Shown in pieces: positions 1 through 12,535 of a stretch of 64,000 nt of DNA; within the stretch, counting starts at the first letter, position 1; each line of letters starts with the position of its first letter. The position numbers were made by a program, and so were the translations under genes. Below the pieces are notes generated by a model. That model saw only the letters and a list, made by a program, of their open reading frames with translations, did not search any database and was not told the DNA's origin. This stretch comes from Owenia fusiformis (Eukaryota; Annelida; Polychaeta; Sabellida; Oweniidae): contig CAIIXF020000006.1 in the NCBI GenBank assembly GCA_903813345.2, positions 29,926,024 to 29,990,023 of the forward strand, written 5' to 3'.

Positions 1-69
1 TATTAATATGACTTGCAGATTGTCACTCTCTTAATCTTTGATACTTGCTTTAAAAAAATCAAATCATAC

Positions 70-202
70 CTCTTGAGGGTGCCTTCCCACGCTTGAAGCC
101 TTCCCATTTGCCGACAACGATACCCCAATCTCCCATGGCGTTGCGGATTATCATAGCTCTCTCCCCTGGGGCTAAGTGGATGCAGTCCTTGGCATCATTC
201 AC
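70..202 (-). CDS. GRDP-like protein, exon 6 of those visible (C-terminal region)
   Basis: This is the leftmost visible coding exon of the minus-strand DUF1399/GRDP-like gene that starts at 31467. A CAG acceptor precedes base 202 and a GT donor follows base 70. The 133 bp start in phase 0 and leave one base over. The peptide begins VNDAKDCIHLAPGERAMIIR and goes on through GDWG and GKWEGF, a GD(W)-x-GKW arrangement that I recall from the C-terminal region of GRDP proteins. It joins in frame to the exon at 24030-24101. The gene continues left of the window, so the C terminus is not seen. The intron separating it from the previous exon is about 23.8 kb, very large next to the 0.4-3.2 kb introns between the other exons. 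Confidence 0.8.
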
Positions 203-491
203 CTGAAAGCAAATAAAGATTTACCCAAATTGCCTCATCAAAATTTTACAAAAAGCTGTGAAAATAGTCCAATAGTAGTATAACATCATCTTTGACTAAT
301 GTTTTGTCTCTCAAATGTATTTAACTTTGCCTCAGTAATAACCCACAATCCCCATGGGATTAACAAATAGTGTATAAAATATAAATGAACACAATTAATT
401 GAAGACATGTTAGAAATCAATCTCAATACAGAGTTCTATGATAAAGCATGCTAGTAGTGAGGCATGAACAACTTGAACTGGTCAACTTTTT

Positions 492-893
492 ACGAAGGCC
501 CCCCACGAAGTGGGCGGAGCCATTCGTTCTATAAGTCACGTGACCATAAGTCCGCCATTATTACCTTATATGGCAATCATCAAAATCATCAAAGCAACGA
601 TCACAACGTCATATGTTGTGTTTGAGATGAAGATATGACGTAATATAACATAAACTATGACATCAGTTACTTATCGCCCTATCAACTAAACAGACAAGAA
701 AGCTAAACGTCACACATCACAGTGCTTATTATATTTTATTATATATTGTTATATATTATATTTTATTAATATTTTACCTAACCAACAGAAAACAAGCAGT
801 TACAATACATGTAGTTTGTTCATTGTCTTTCTCTGTGGTATTTTCATAAAAAGTGGATCAGTTTTGTCAAAATAGCATTATGGCCTTCGTATT
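492..893. mobile_element. Possible short inverted-repeat element
   Basis: The 9-bp word ACGAAGGCC near 492 recurs inverted as GGCCTTCGT near 885. A hairpin-prone stretch (CCCCACGAAGTGGGCGG) and an AT-rich tract with ATATATTTTATTA-type runs lie between. No coding potential or clear target-site duplication is seen. The call rests on the short inverted ends only. Confidence 0.3.
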
Positions 894-974
894 TTTCTAG
901 TGTCATTTTCACTTGATTTTCTTGTTGTACAGGAGCTACCGCTGAGATTCAAAACATCTACCCACATCTTGAGT

Positions 975-1235
975 TTTTCTTTCAAAAATAGACCCATTTT
1001 AAGGTAGTTTTTTAAAATAGACCCACTTCCGGTGATTTTATTTAAAAAACAATACCCAGTTTTAGGATTTTCAAAAAGTAGACCCAGTTCTAGGGATTAT
1101 TCATCAAAATGGAACCCATATTAGGTTTTTTTTCTTCAAAATGGGACCCCCAATTAGGGATTTTTTGAGAAAAAGTGACCCACTTTAGCGGCATCTCCCC
1201 ATATAGCTGATATATGGGAGTACCCTTCCCCCCTG
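975..1235. repeat. Degenerate ~38-bp repeat cluster (GACCCA units)
   Basis: Six to seven diverged units contain 'aaaatgGGACCCA' or 'aaaatAGACCCA' followed by 'tTAGGGATTTT'. The cluster creates an open frame on the minus strand that is only a by-product of the repeat. Similar low-complexity wording appears at 10022-10210. No gene is seen from 203 to 1840 apart from repeats. Confidence 0.55.
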
Positions 1236-1840
1236 CGGCATGAAGCAGGCAGGCCTTCTGTCTCACCAAAATGATATAAATATTTTCAGACATCTTTTTA
1301 AAACTGAAACAGTGGGGATTAAGTCCAAAGGCAGTAATATTTCTCATTAAGCCTCCTTAGATGATCTTCAACTACTGACATTTGATTGAGTTATTCTATG
1401 GATAAGGATTGACTAAAGAAATGTATAGCTACACTTTATCCCGAACAAACTCATTAGTAAAAGATAACAAATAATCAATTCCAAAAATACATAAAATACA
1501 ATAAAAATGAAAATGTCAATTATTGCTAATTACAGGATGTACATGTAGTCTATAAACCCGCCATATATATCAATTTATTATCGTTGTAGGCCTAAAGGAA
1601 TGTTTACAACAAACTAATAAACTAGGATAAAATGTTCTTTCTATTGATTTTAAACATGGCCAGTCACTGATATACATGGTTCTTAAAATTGTTTAGAGGA
1701 ATCCAGGCTCTGTAAGCTTGATAAAAAAGGTTTAACATTAAGATTAAACAAAATACAACAAAATGAAAAGTGTATTTAATTCATATATCAGGCAAAATTT
1801 GTTGATTCCAAGAGGATATGGCAGGGCAGCTGGAGGGTCA

Positions 1841-3055
1841 GGGAAGAGAATGACATGACAGGGCATGAGGGACTTGTGATTTCACATGACAGGGCATGAC
1901 AGAGTATGATGTTACATTGGATTTAGGGAAGAGAATGACATCACAGAGCATGAGGGTATAGGGATTTCTCATGACAGGGCATGACAGAGTATGATGTTAC
2001 ATTGGATTTAGGGAAGAGAATGACAAGACAGAGCATGAGGGTATAGGGATTTCCCATGACAGGGCATGACAGAGTATGATGTTACATTGGATTTAGGGAA
2101 GAGAATGACATGACAGGGCATGAGGGTATGGTGATTTCACATGACAGGGCATGACAGAGTATGATGTTACATTGGATTTAGGGAAGAGAATGACATGACA
2201 GGGCATGAGGGACTTGTGATTTCACACGACATGGCATGACAGAGTATGATGTTACATTGGATTTAGGGAAGAGAATGACATGACAGAGCATGAGGGTATA
2301 GGGATTTTGCATGACAGGGCATGACAGAGTATGATGTTACATTGGAATTAGGGAAGAGAATGACATGACAGAGCATGAGGGTATAGGGATTTCCCATGAC
2401 AGGGCATGACAGAGTATGATGTTACATTGGATTTAGGGAAGAGAATGACATGACAGAGCATGAAGGTATAGGGATTTTGCATGACAGGGCATGACAGAGT
2501 ATGATGTTACATTGGATTTAGGGAAGAGAATGACATGACAGAGCATGAGGGTATAGGGATTTCGCATGACAGGGCATGACAGAGTATGATGTTACATTGG
2601 ATTTAGGGAAGAGAATGACATGACAGAGCATGAGGGTATAGGGATTTCCCATGACAGGGCATGACAGAGTATGATGTTACATTGGATTTAGGGAAGAGAA
2701 TGACATGACAGAGCATGAGGGTATAGGGATTTCACATGACAGGGCATGACAGAGTATGATGTTACATTGGATTTAGGGAAGAGAATGACATGACAGGGCA
2801 TGAGGGTATAGGGATTTCACATGACAGGGCATGTCAGAGTATGATGTTACATTGGATTTAGGGAAGAGAATGACATGACAGGGCATGAGGGTATAGTGAT
2901 TTCCCTTGACAGGGCATGACAGAGTATGATGTTACATTGAATTTAGGGAAGAGAATGACATGACAGAGCATGAGGGTATAGGGATTTCCCATGACAGGGC
3001 ATGACAGAGTATGATGTTACATTGGATTTAGGGAAGAGAACGACATAACATGGCA
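1841..3055. repeat. 85-bp tandem array, 14 periods
   Basis: The landmark GGGAAGAGAATGAC recurs at 1841, 1926, 2011, 2096 and so on to 3031. The total of 1190 bp equals exactly 14 x 85, so the array has substitutions but no net length change. Each unit contains internal short echoes of 'CATGACAGGGCATGACAGAG'. Diverged half-units spread to about 3180. No open frame runs through it. It lies within the large intron of the GRDP-like gene. Confidence 0.95.
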
Positions 3056-3271
3056 TGACAGCGTGAGGATGGCAAATGAACAGGGTAATGTGGTACAATG
3101 GACATGAATCAGGAAATGGAATGACAGGGCATATAGAGGTGCCACCTGTCAGAACATGACACGGTTAAGAAATGACATGGCATTGTAGGGTAGGATGGCC
3201 CATGGCGCAGTCTGGTGGAACAGTGCAAGATATATTGCAGATATCAGTCCTAAGATACAGTAAGGCATATA

Positions 3272-3966
3272 CAGGGTGAGCCAAAAAAAGGTAACCCAAA
3301 CAAATGTCAATTACTCCATCATCCATTATGGATTCAAAATCATATTTGGCACAACTAAACTTTGTTCAGTGTTCTTTCATTCCATATAGGTTTCATTGGT
3401 CTATTTTTGATGGATGCGATTTTATGGCCATTTTAAAAAACATGCTTAAAATACGGATCACATACCAAAATCACCCAATATGAATCTCCAGGTTTATCTT
3501 TGGAGCTATTTCAAGGATATTGCCAACACTTCTAGACAGTCTCTAAGCATGGACGAAGCAAAAGAGGGGCTTCGTGGGGCTCATGCGAACCCCCTTTGCC
3601 TCGAGCTCCCCTTCATTTTAAAATGAACCTGGTTGGGAACAACCCCCTTTTCAGAGAGATCTACAGACCCCAGGCTGGGAACAAACCCTACTCTCAGAAA
3701 GATGACTATTTGGCGCAAACAATGAAACACTCGTTTATACCAGCTACTTGATGACACATGTATTTAATATTCTATCATTTAAATGGTTCGTTGAAACCAT
3801 TTCTGTAGTACATCCCCATCCCATACCCCATTTGATATAGACCAATGAAACTTTGTAGAATGAAAGAACATTGAACAAGGTTTAATTATGCTAAATATAA
3901 TATTAAACCCATGCTGGATGACAGAGTTATTTCAATTTGTTTGGGTTACCTTTTTGGCTCACCCTG
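3272..3966. mobile_element. Mariner-type MITE with long inverted ends
   Basis: The ends are inverted copies beginning CAGGGTGAGCCAAAAA and GTAACCCAAACAAAT. Similarity continues inward for well over 100 bp, including the 'GTTCAATGTTCTTTCATTC' stretch. Both sides are flanked by TA (3270-3271 and 3967-3968), the target duplication expected for Tc1/mariner elements. The roughly 695-bp interior shows no transposase frame, so it is non-autonomous. A possible fragment with the same first bases occurs at 52801. Confidence 0.85.
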
Positions 3967-3968
3967 TA

Positions 3969-6490
3969 CATCAACGATAACACTTCACATTTGTCTTTTG
4001 TATTATCTTTTAAGATAATTAAACCACTCATAAATATCATGAAAATATGTTGTGTCTTCATATAAAGAGACAATCATTCAGGAGAACAAATAGAATATAT
4101 TGATTAACTCAGTGGAAAGAAGTCTTTTATTATATAGCACCTCATTACATCAAGAAAGACACATAAGTAGGCTTAATCTTATATGAGGCTATGGGATAAT
4201 GGTCTTGTTTTCCAATATTTCTATTTACTTAAATATGTATATCAATTACTGCTCCCATTCTCCATTGAAAGTATAATTGAATCAATAATATCGAAGTCAA
4301 TATTCCATAATACAAATACCAAAAATGTTAAAAATATTTTAAACTTTATTAAAAGCAATGTACTTGGAAAAACAGTAAGCCTATTGGACAATGTAACATC
4401 CCAAAATGGTAATTAAGGAAAGCATGTTTTCAACCTTACATAGTAAATTACATAGTGAATCCAGGTGAAAAAACAACTTTATCTTACATAATCCTTATAT
4501 GGACAAAATCAATGGAATGGACATATCCCTATAGACAAAATCAATGATTTCTAGGCATAAAATAATTAATAAAAAAGTAATGGTCTTGATGACAGTTCTG
4601 ATTTGTGATATTAACTCTGCTGTAGTCTCCAAAGAAAATACTTTATGAAAGCCATTTATCTGCGACTGTCGTCATAAAACAACATTTTGGGATCAACAGC
4701 CTGTAAGATCTCTTGGAGCGATACGAGACTCTCAAGACTCGTAAACTCTCAAGCATTTGAAGAAGGACTCTGTTATATCAGATCAGATCAAACATTCATT
4801 AAAAAACTTATATAACACTACCTAATCAAACTAAAGAATATGTTCCTACACAAATGGAAATTCATTATTTACTTGTTTATTACACTGGAACCTTGGTCAC
4901 TTATTCTAATACATTTATAAATATATCAGGGTTTTTATTCTTCTTTCTGGTACTTCTTTATTACTCATGTCAGAAAAGTATTTATAAACCGTGCCTCATT
5001 ACATCTCTAATATTTCAGATGCAATGAGGCATGGTTTCAAAGTGTTCAATGATTAGCAATATGAATTATTTATAAATAATTTTATTGTTATAACAATATC
5101 TGAATATCTGAAGTTGTGATAAATGCTTTTAGAATCTGTTCTCTAATGTCTATTGCAGTCAATTTATATCAAACTTATCTTATTTTACGAGTATTAATAC
5201 TACAACGAAGGCCTTAAAGAGAGAATCAGATCTAGCCAGCACCCAAACAAAAAATTGATTCAATTTTAGAATATTTCTGGCTTATGTCATTCCTTTTCAT
5301 GTCTAGTTTCTAAAAATTCTCAAAGTGTACACTTTATTTCAGGAAAACTAAAGATTTTTACAATAATGTATTACTTTTCTATAAGAATGGTTACCATTCT
5401 TATTATTTGGGAGAACTTAAACATTTTCCCCCATTTTTGCACTTTGAATCCATAATAACTTCACCAATTTATAACATATTATGAACCTTTTGGAAGATAT
5501 TGTATTTGATATCGTAAGAAATAGATTGGAAGATCAATTGTACATGTTGCTTGTAATTCTATCACTAGATCTGATTCTGCCTTTAACTTACGAATTAACT
5601 GAAAGATCTTTCAATTTAACACAGCCGTTACAAATGAGGAGAAAAACTATTCTGTTTATAATCTTCATTCATATACAAGCCCTGGCCTCCAAACGAGGCC
5701 TAAAGATGGAGTATTGGTTAAAGGAGTACTATGTTTTACAGATTACCTCAATGGCTAAAACTGAAACATGAGGATCAAGCAGTATTTTAGTTTTAATTCC
5801 AACACATAAAATTCCTCTTAATTTCAACAAGATTTTTCCTTTATTTTACCAGATGAATAAATTGCCTTTTCTAATATCGCAGCTAATTTGGTGATTTAAA
5901 TGACATTTTGGTTTTCCGTTGGTCTCTTTGGGACCATATTTCTATTTGCCAATAGATTAGAGACAAGAAATGGATAGTGAACTGCAACTGAATTAGAAAA
6001 AAGGCAACTCAATGGAGCTGTAAATCCTCAAATAATTTTAAATATATTTCACCCTAGAAATAGCAGAAATAGGCTAAATCAAATTTAGACCCATGAAATA
6101 GTATGGGTTTTAAAACTACCAACATGTAAAATTGAAATATCACTTATTTCAAAGCGATTATTTTTATTATTTTTATTAATTTATTGACATTCGATATTCA
6201 TATACAAATATTGAATATTTTATATATATATACACCATTAATATATTTATATTTATGTACATGTGTGTACATAAGTACATTCAACAAGATCAAAAAATAA
6301 AAATCCTTACAATTCAATTTCATGAATGATGACAACATAATATAATAGACTACAGTTCTACTAGTCATTGTACTCATTATAAGAAAAAATAAAAATCTGC
6401 AAAGGATCTATTTGGATCAGCTACTGTAAAGGGGTATTACATGCAGATTTAAGATATATCAATCAACATAATTATCAAACAAACAGAAAA
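3969..6490. other. No gene recognised
   Basis: This is AT-rich intronic sequence of the GRDP-like gene. The open frames at 4183-4416 and 5481-5771 have no recognisable domain, poor composition and no splice-supported partners. A TA-rich microsatellite lies near 6210-6260. Confidence 0.6.
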
Positions 6491-6495
6491 ACAAC

Positions 6496-6795
6496 TAGAC
6501 AACAGCAACTCCAGGGTGTAGCAAATCCCACCGAACAAAACATGTTTTGATAAAAAGCAGCCATTTCAAAAATTTCTTCTTGAACAGAGCTCCTTTTGCC
6601 ATTTGGAAATTCAGCTGTCATCTTGAAAATTTCTTCTTGAGCAGAGCTCCTTTGTCCCTAGGCATCAGTATATAAAAATTGAACCAAATTCATCTACTGG
6701 TATCAAAGAGTTATCAAAGATTATGTTCTCTTACAAAAAATGGCAGCCATTTTGAAAATTCAGCTGCCATCTTGAAAATGTCTTCTTGAGATAAC
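6496..6795 (+). mobile_element. Family-4 hairpin element, 3'-truncated copy (CCCACCGAAC arm)
   Basis: It begins with the same lead as the copies at 20033 and 32063 ('AACAGCAACTCCAGGGTGTAG' with small changes, then AAATCCCACCGAAC). Diverged core repeats follow, containing 'ATCTTGAAAATTTCTTCTTG', 'TCCCTAGGCATCA' and 'TTGAACCAAATTCATC'. The 3' microsatellite and terminal hairpin are missing, so the copy is truncated. Confidence 0.75.
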
Positions 6796-6998
6796 TTTAA
6801 AATATATAAGCTTATAATGGAACATTCATTAAAGCATACTTCATCTTTGTGCCTTATATATGAGACATAATTTAAGAGAAGTTTTGAAGAAAGATAAAAA
6901 GAAAATCATTCTTTGATGAAAAAGAAAATCATTCTTTAATGTAATTTAAAAACAATAATTAGTTTAAGCTTTAGAATCTTTTCAGATTAATTAAACTG

Positions 6999-8048
6999 CT
7001 AAGATGGTAATACAGAACTTTCAATTCCATTCGCAACCAATCGAGTTGTTAATATGCTATTAACTTGCGGATGCACGATGTCGCGTCTAGCCATTTCCAT
7101 ATTTTGACTTTCTATATGAGGACAATCTGACCTTTTCTTTGATCTTAGGTGAGACATGTCTAGAAACTTTAAACGGAATGATCTTCCAAAATATAAATAT
7201 ATCAAAAACTTTACCGAATAATTCAGGCCAGCAGTGAATGTGACGATATTGTAAATGAGGCTTGGTTGGTTGTTGAAATTAGCATGATGAATAATACCAT
7301 ATATGGCATTTGGAGTGGTCGTAATAATAAACATTAAAGAACTAGAGCAAAGCATAATTGTCAACTGTCTGTCAATAATCCGTCGATTCTTCTGTTGGAG
7401 TTGTGTGACTTGATCTAAAGATGCTTGTTGACGAATAACAAATAGTCCCCGGTACTGATATTGTAACCTCACAAATATTGCAATATTTAAACAGAGAACT
7501 ATAGCAATGGGACTATATCCAATGAAGTAAGTACATGTTGTATGAATGGTATGACTTGCGGGTGATTTCGCAATTGAACATTGCCAACTATCGCCATCTT
7601 TGATCGCATGTGTGTATATCAGCCAATAGGAGTCCAGACAGTATATCACAAAACAAATACAAAAAGTTATAAACTTCACTTTTCCGTGAGTGAAATATTT
7701 TCTCCTCAATAAAGCTGATGTCACTGACACCAGTCTCTCCAGTGCTATGGCAACCATAATACAACAGGATATGTTTGTACACGTTGCTGAAAAAAATTGT
7801 GAAAATTTGCAATACCCATGCGAAATCTCCACGATGATTTTGTTACCTTCTAACCATAGTCTTAAATAGTGAAACCATAGATAAAGGATGTCTATGAAAC
7901 TCAGTGCTAATATGTAAATACACACAGAAAATTGTCTCAATTCTTTGTTTGTCATCACTACTATAACAACTGCATTCATCATAGTTCCTATAATGACAAG
8001 CAACAAGTAACCATGGCAAAGTACTATGATGTAATCCGTGACAGCCAT
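6999..8048 (-). CDS. Class A (rhodopsin-like) G protein-coupled receptor, peptide-receptor type, single exon
   Basis: A 349-residue seven-transmembrane protein is encoded without introns. TM1 spans ~8-32 (N25 in GTMMN). TM2 spans ~43-66, with D53 at the sodium site. TM3 starts at C80, which can pair with C157 in the second extracellular loop (SWQC). An ERL at 104-106 replaces the usual DRY. TM4 is ~126-148 and TM5 ~172-194. TM6 carries P246 in ITTTP instead of CWxP. TM7 ends FLIYLYFGRSF, a variant of NPxxY. The tail is short, with basic and Ser/Thr residues. The first ATG (MAVTDY) sits just before TM1, so the N terminus is very short and no signal peptide is seen. The layout fits divergent invertebrate neuropeptide-type receptors, but the ligand cannot be told. 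The gene lies in the large intron of the GRDP-like gene, on the same strand. The uninterrupted frame argues it is functional, though a retrocopy is possible. Confidence 0.9.
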   Translation of the reverse strand: MAVTDYIIVLCHGYLLLVIIGTMMNAVVIVVMTNKELRQFSVCIYILALSFIDILYLWFHYLRLWLEGNKIIVEISHGYCKFSQFFSATCTNISCCIMVAIALERLVSVTSALLRRKYFTHGKVKFITFCICFVIYCLDSYWLIYTHAIKDGDSWQCSIAKSPASHTIHTTCTYFIGYSPIAIVLCLNIAIFVRLQYQYRGLFVIRQQASLDQVTQLQQKNRRIIDRQLTIMLCSSSLMFIITTTPNAIYGIIHHANFNNQPSLIYNIVTFTAGLNYSVKFLIYLYFGRSFRLKFLDMSHLRSKKRSDCPHIESQNMEMARRDIVHPQVNSILTTRLVANGIESSVLPS

Positions 8049-8644
8049 CGTTTTTTGAGGAATTGTACGGGACTTGGTACTATATACTATTAGTCACTGG
8101 TTAGCTTTTCAAATTCAGGTGTAACAGTCACCTTTTTGTCAAGTTAATCTAATTTACAGTCCTCTAGCAATGGGGATAAATGCACTACGGGAGTATATGC
8201 TGTCAAGATATCATGATTGGTAGGAAAAATCATTCATTGATGTGAGGAGCAATTAAACTGTGGCAGCTCTAAAGGCATTATTTTTCCTCAAATAATTAGC
8301 GATAATATCTGAATTCCGTTGCATGTCTTTTGCATACTGAGGTATAATCAGTTTTATTCCTGAAGTCCTTTTAAGTAGATTAACTATCTCAGAATCAATT
8401 ATTATTTGCGCCTCACCTTCTGCGACAAATGAATCGTTCCAATGAGATTTATCTATTGATAAGCATAGAGTTGTAACGTTGATTAAACATCTTTGCGTTC
8501 AACTAGGGGCACTTGCGTCAAAGTATTATGATGTCATCTGTTTCTATGGCAGTCATCAATCATACAATAATCATGCGGTTAGCAGCAATACGATAGAACT
8601 CATTGAGGACATAATGGAAATATCTGTCAGTTATCTTTCAGTGT

Positions 8645-9030
8645 TTAAGCTCTCTAACTCTCTCTCTCTGTCTTTAAGCTCTCTAACTCTCTTTCTGTCT
8701 TATAGCTCTCTAACTCTCTTTCTGTCTTATAGCTCTCTAACTCTCTTTCTGTCTTATAGCTCTCTAACTCTCTTTCTGTCTTTAAGCTCTCTAACTCTCT
8801 TTCTGTCTTTAAGCTCTCTAACTCTCTTTCTGTCTTAAAGCTCTCTAACTCTCCCTCTGTCTTTAAGCTCTCTAACTCTCTCTCTCTGTCTTTAAGCTCT
8901 CTAACTCTCTCTGTCTTATAGCTCTCTAACTCTTCCTCTGTCTTTAAGCTCTCTAACTCTCTTTCTGTCTTTAAGCTCCCTAACTCTCTTTCAGCCTTTA
9001 AGCTCCCTAACTCTCTTTCAGTCTTTTACC
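8645..9030. repeat. 27-bp pyrimidine-rich minisatellite
   Basis: Units of AGCTCTCTAACTCTCTTTCT followed by GTCTTAT or GTCTTTA repeat every 27 bp (e.g. 8704 and 8731), about 14 times with some shorter units. Because 27 is a multiple of three, the plus strand shows an artificial open frame with a repeating SLTLFLS pattern. This is not regarded as a gene. The array lies upstream of the GPCR start. Confidence 0.95.
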
Positions 9031-10020
9031 TCTTTTACAGTTTTAAAAACTCAACATTGGTCACATTTTCTTCTTCCAACGAGATCTCATTGTGTACGTG
9101 CAGTTCATTGAATTTTTCTCATTTATCATAAAGTACTAATTCAGGCTGTAAATTCAATTTGACGACATTACAAAAAAAATATCAGTTGGTTATCTTTCAG
9201 TCTTAAACACATTGCAGTTTTAAAAACGTTCATAATGAAAACAACTCCTTCGGTGAATCTCATTATTCACTTGCAGCTCATTGAACTATAATCCCTTTGT
9301 TATGAAGCGGAACATGCAGTCTATAAACTCAATCCCGATGGTGTAAAATCTCTATCTCTGTAAACTCAGTTACAATTCAAGATGTTTGTTTGAAGTATTC
9401 ATTAAGAAAACATAAAATGAAGCATCTCCGTAAAACAGTTATTCCCATGAAGGGTAACACGACCCAATATATCAGCCATGCTGTTTCCTTAAATTATCCT
9501 CCGTAATAGTAATCCTCCATATGGTGATTCCAGCTATATCTAATCCTCAACAAACAAATGTCTTAAAGCTGCTCTAAATGCTATGTAATCAAGCATTTGA
9601 AATTGTTCATACAACCAACAATTTTCTTAATCATATTGCTTGACTTTTATCCTCCTATTTGTCAATACGATGGCCAATGCATTGATTTAATAGCTATGTA
9701 CGAATATATCAAGCAATATCCCTATTAGTATACGACAACTCTTCATCTGCTAATTTTATCAAGAAAGAATCTGCAGTGGCTGTTTTACTCTTCCATGATA
9801 CTGAGAACATATTTCTATTAAAGAGTTGCTGATGTTTGATTAACTGCCTCTTTCCTAGAAATGCATAACATACATTATTTATATTGCTTTAATTCGCAAT
9901 ATATTGCTTATTTTCTCATCATTTTTATTGCTCTCGACTAATAAATATTATTCGATCTTTTCGCATTTCATAAATAGAATATTTCACATTCCTTTATCTA
10001 CATTTACTATAGTGTTGTAG
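9031..10020. other. No gene recognised
   Basis: This is AT-rich intronic DNA with no repeat or coding pattern that I can support. Confidence 0.5.
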
Positions 10021-10204
10021 ACTAGAGGGAGGGGGTAAAAAAATGTTTCTGAAAAGGCAATTAAAAATATTTTTCAAAAATATAATTTTCTCAAAATTGA
10101 GACTAAGGGGATGGGGGCAAAAAAATGTTTCCAAAAAGTCAATTGAAAATATAGACCTATTTAAAAAATCCAATTTTCTCAAAACTGAGGACTTTTTAAA
10201 AAAG

Positions 10205-10660
10205 TCCCAAAAGGCAAGTTTATGTTACGCGGTATATGGCATACATTCATGGTTGCGCGGTATTTGTGATACGGGTGAATATGCCATACTCACCTGCGGT
10301 ATATGGCATATTCCGCAGGTGAGTATGCGATATTCCGCAGTGAATATGCGATACATTGATTTCAGTGAATACCCGATACTCACTAATATGAATCCTGGAT
10401 TGATTGAGAAAGTTTATTACGCGAGATTGGTGACTGATACTTCTGCTAAGTTAATATATTCGATACAAAGTACTGTTGATTCAGTAATCATAATAATAAT
10501 TTATAACGTTTTACTTCTCTGTTCAATCGATGCAATTGACAATTGCGTACTTCCGTATCGCGTTCTCATTGTTTAGTGTGTATGCCATATACTGCAGGTG
10601 AATCTGTCATACACCGCAAGTGAATATGCCATATTCGTTGCAGAATATGACATATTTTTG
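10205..10660. repeat. Palindrome-rich repeat (TATGCCATAC / CCGCAGGTGAATATG)
   Basis: Two clusters (10222-10390 and 10570-10660) carry many direct and inverted copies of 'CCGCAGGTGAATATGCCATA' variants around a central stretch of about 180 bp. The open frame running through 10043-10576 follows the repeat wording and has no domain. This is probably an inverted-repeat element of unknown class. Confidence 0.6.
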
Positions 10661-12430
10661 TATCGTGTTTACCGCATAACAGTTTAAGCCCTATGGGGAG
10701 GTCCTGATTTTCAACAGAGACATAATCACGAGACAAGTTTCTTTGGACAGCAAATGTTGATCTACGACCTTCAGGCATAGGGCACGGTGGCTCGATATCA
10801 CTTAATGTGAACTACGATATGTGAACGCAAGATCTAAAAGAAATACATCATCGCCAGCTGCTCTTTCATCAGGTCGATTAATTGAAAACAATTCCTAGAT
10901 AATTTAAAGATTGCAAATCTTGGTTGAGTTATAACAACGGCGACACCATGTAATAGTGAATCCTACTGGGCATAATATATCATCAACCACTTATTTTGAA
11001 AATTTCATAATAAAAACAAAATAAGCAGGCAGTATTAGTGTCTCATTTTGGAAAAAACACGCTCATGACAAATAACATAAATTGGTTTGCATATCTGAAG
11101 GATTGTCTAAAATTTCTTTTATGGGTATTCTGGGGACCATTTTGATGAGACACCATTTTGGATCATTTCTGTTTAATTGAATTAAACACTGCAGTGAAAT
11201 GCATGAACTGATAAGAGCGTGATCAGAGCGTGACTTTGAATTAACTGCAACATTATTTCGACTGTGTCTCTTTCTGATTGACTGATTGTCTTGTTCATAT
11301 AAGTAAAATGCTTTAAAATGTCTTTTATATTGAAAGAATCCTTAAGTGGAACCTTTGTCCTTAATGAAGAGATCTTGCTCAGTGAATGTAGTTGAGTAGT
11401 ACCATGGTTTTCTACCTTTGTGCATCGTACATTAAAAGACATTTGCCTTAAAACTGTCTAAATTAGCCTTTTTCACAAAATTTTAACAAGGCATTGAAAT
11501 GCAAATTGTCACCACTGTCCAAATTGTCACCACTGTCCAATTTAGAAATCTTCCAAAAATCACGATGAGAAATAATTTGACCTTATATAGAAAAATATTT
11601 GCTCCTCCTGGTTGAAGAGCTCAATAATCTCTGGTAATTTATTAATCATAGTAAACTAGGATAAACATTAAAGTCAGCGTAAGGGTTACATTTAATGAAT
11701 TCTTTATGATGTCATTTATCAACTTAGTTAAGCCATAAGGTTCATGTTTGTCACTTACAAACTAATAATTCAAACGTAAAACAATTAAAGGTTCATTATA
11801 TGTGTACTATTTTCAGGAGCAAGGTTAATATACACCTACAAACATAAATTAATTTCATCAAGAAAGTGAGAAATGAATCCATTGCTTATGTATTTGTAAA
11901 TCAACCAGATAACTGAAATAAATTAAATTTTCTTAAAATCAATTAACGTTCAATTACTTTTTTGAGATAATATTTATTCAGTTTTCTAATTAAATCAAAA
12001 TATTGATATCTTTTCTCAAATATAATTTTTCCTTTAGATCGTAAAATTCTTTATGGAGTGCCAAGCCTATGCCATAAGGTATGCCATGGCACCATGCCAT
12101 ATTTTGTATGTGCCATGAAGCTTGTCTCAGATTATAACTATTTATTTTAACTAACTGTTAACTTGTAACTGTCTGTAAGAAAATATTTATCATCCATCAG
12201 TAATCTCAAATGACTGATATGAGACCTGATGGGAAATTCAAGATTAATGAATGAGCTAAACTTACTCCCAGCAAAAAATCTATAGAATATTTTACACAGA
12301 AACCTTATATTATTACATTAATATCTATCAAAGTAAGTAACAAAAATACATTATATGACAAAATGTCACAATATATGTACTTGAATGAAAAAGTGTCATG
12401 ATTGTCACAGATTACTACTTAGCAGTTATG
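10661..12430. other. No gene recognised
   Basis: This is AT-rich intronic sequence. The minus-strand frames at 10566-10778 and 11182-11442 lack recognisable domains and were not accepted. A short direct repeat 'CAAATTGTCACCACTGTCC' occurs twice near 11502-11540. Confidence 0.5.
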
Positions 12431-12439
12431 TCCCTATCA

Positions 12440-12535
12440 TTCTGTCACGATATAGCCCGAGCTTGCGAGGGCTATATTACAACAGACCGAAGGCATATAT
12501 TCAATAATATGGACATAACTGTTGTATTACATACC
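12440..12535. repeat. Hairpin repeat with ACCGAAGGC-type core
   Basis: 'GATATAGCCCGAGC' is followed by inverted 'GAGGGCTATAT'. 'GACCGAAGGCATATATTC' and the outer pair TTATGTCC / GGACATAA come next. The layout resembles the hairpin-bearing elements near 24.2, 26.5, 33.8 and 34.9 kb. Confidence 0.45.

Noticed and set aside
8479-8838. 119-codon plus-strand frame with repeating SLTLFLS
   Set aside because: Created by the 27-bp minisatellite, whose unit is a multiple of three; no gene context.
10043-10576. 177-codon plus-strand frame
   Set aside because: Composition follows the low-complexity and palindromic repeat; no domain, no splice partners.
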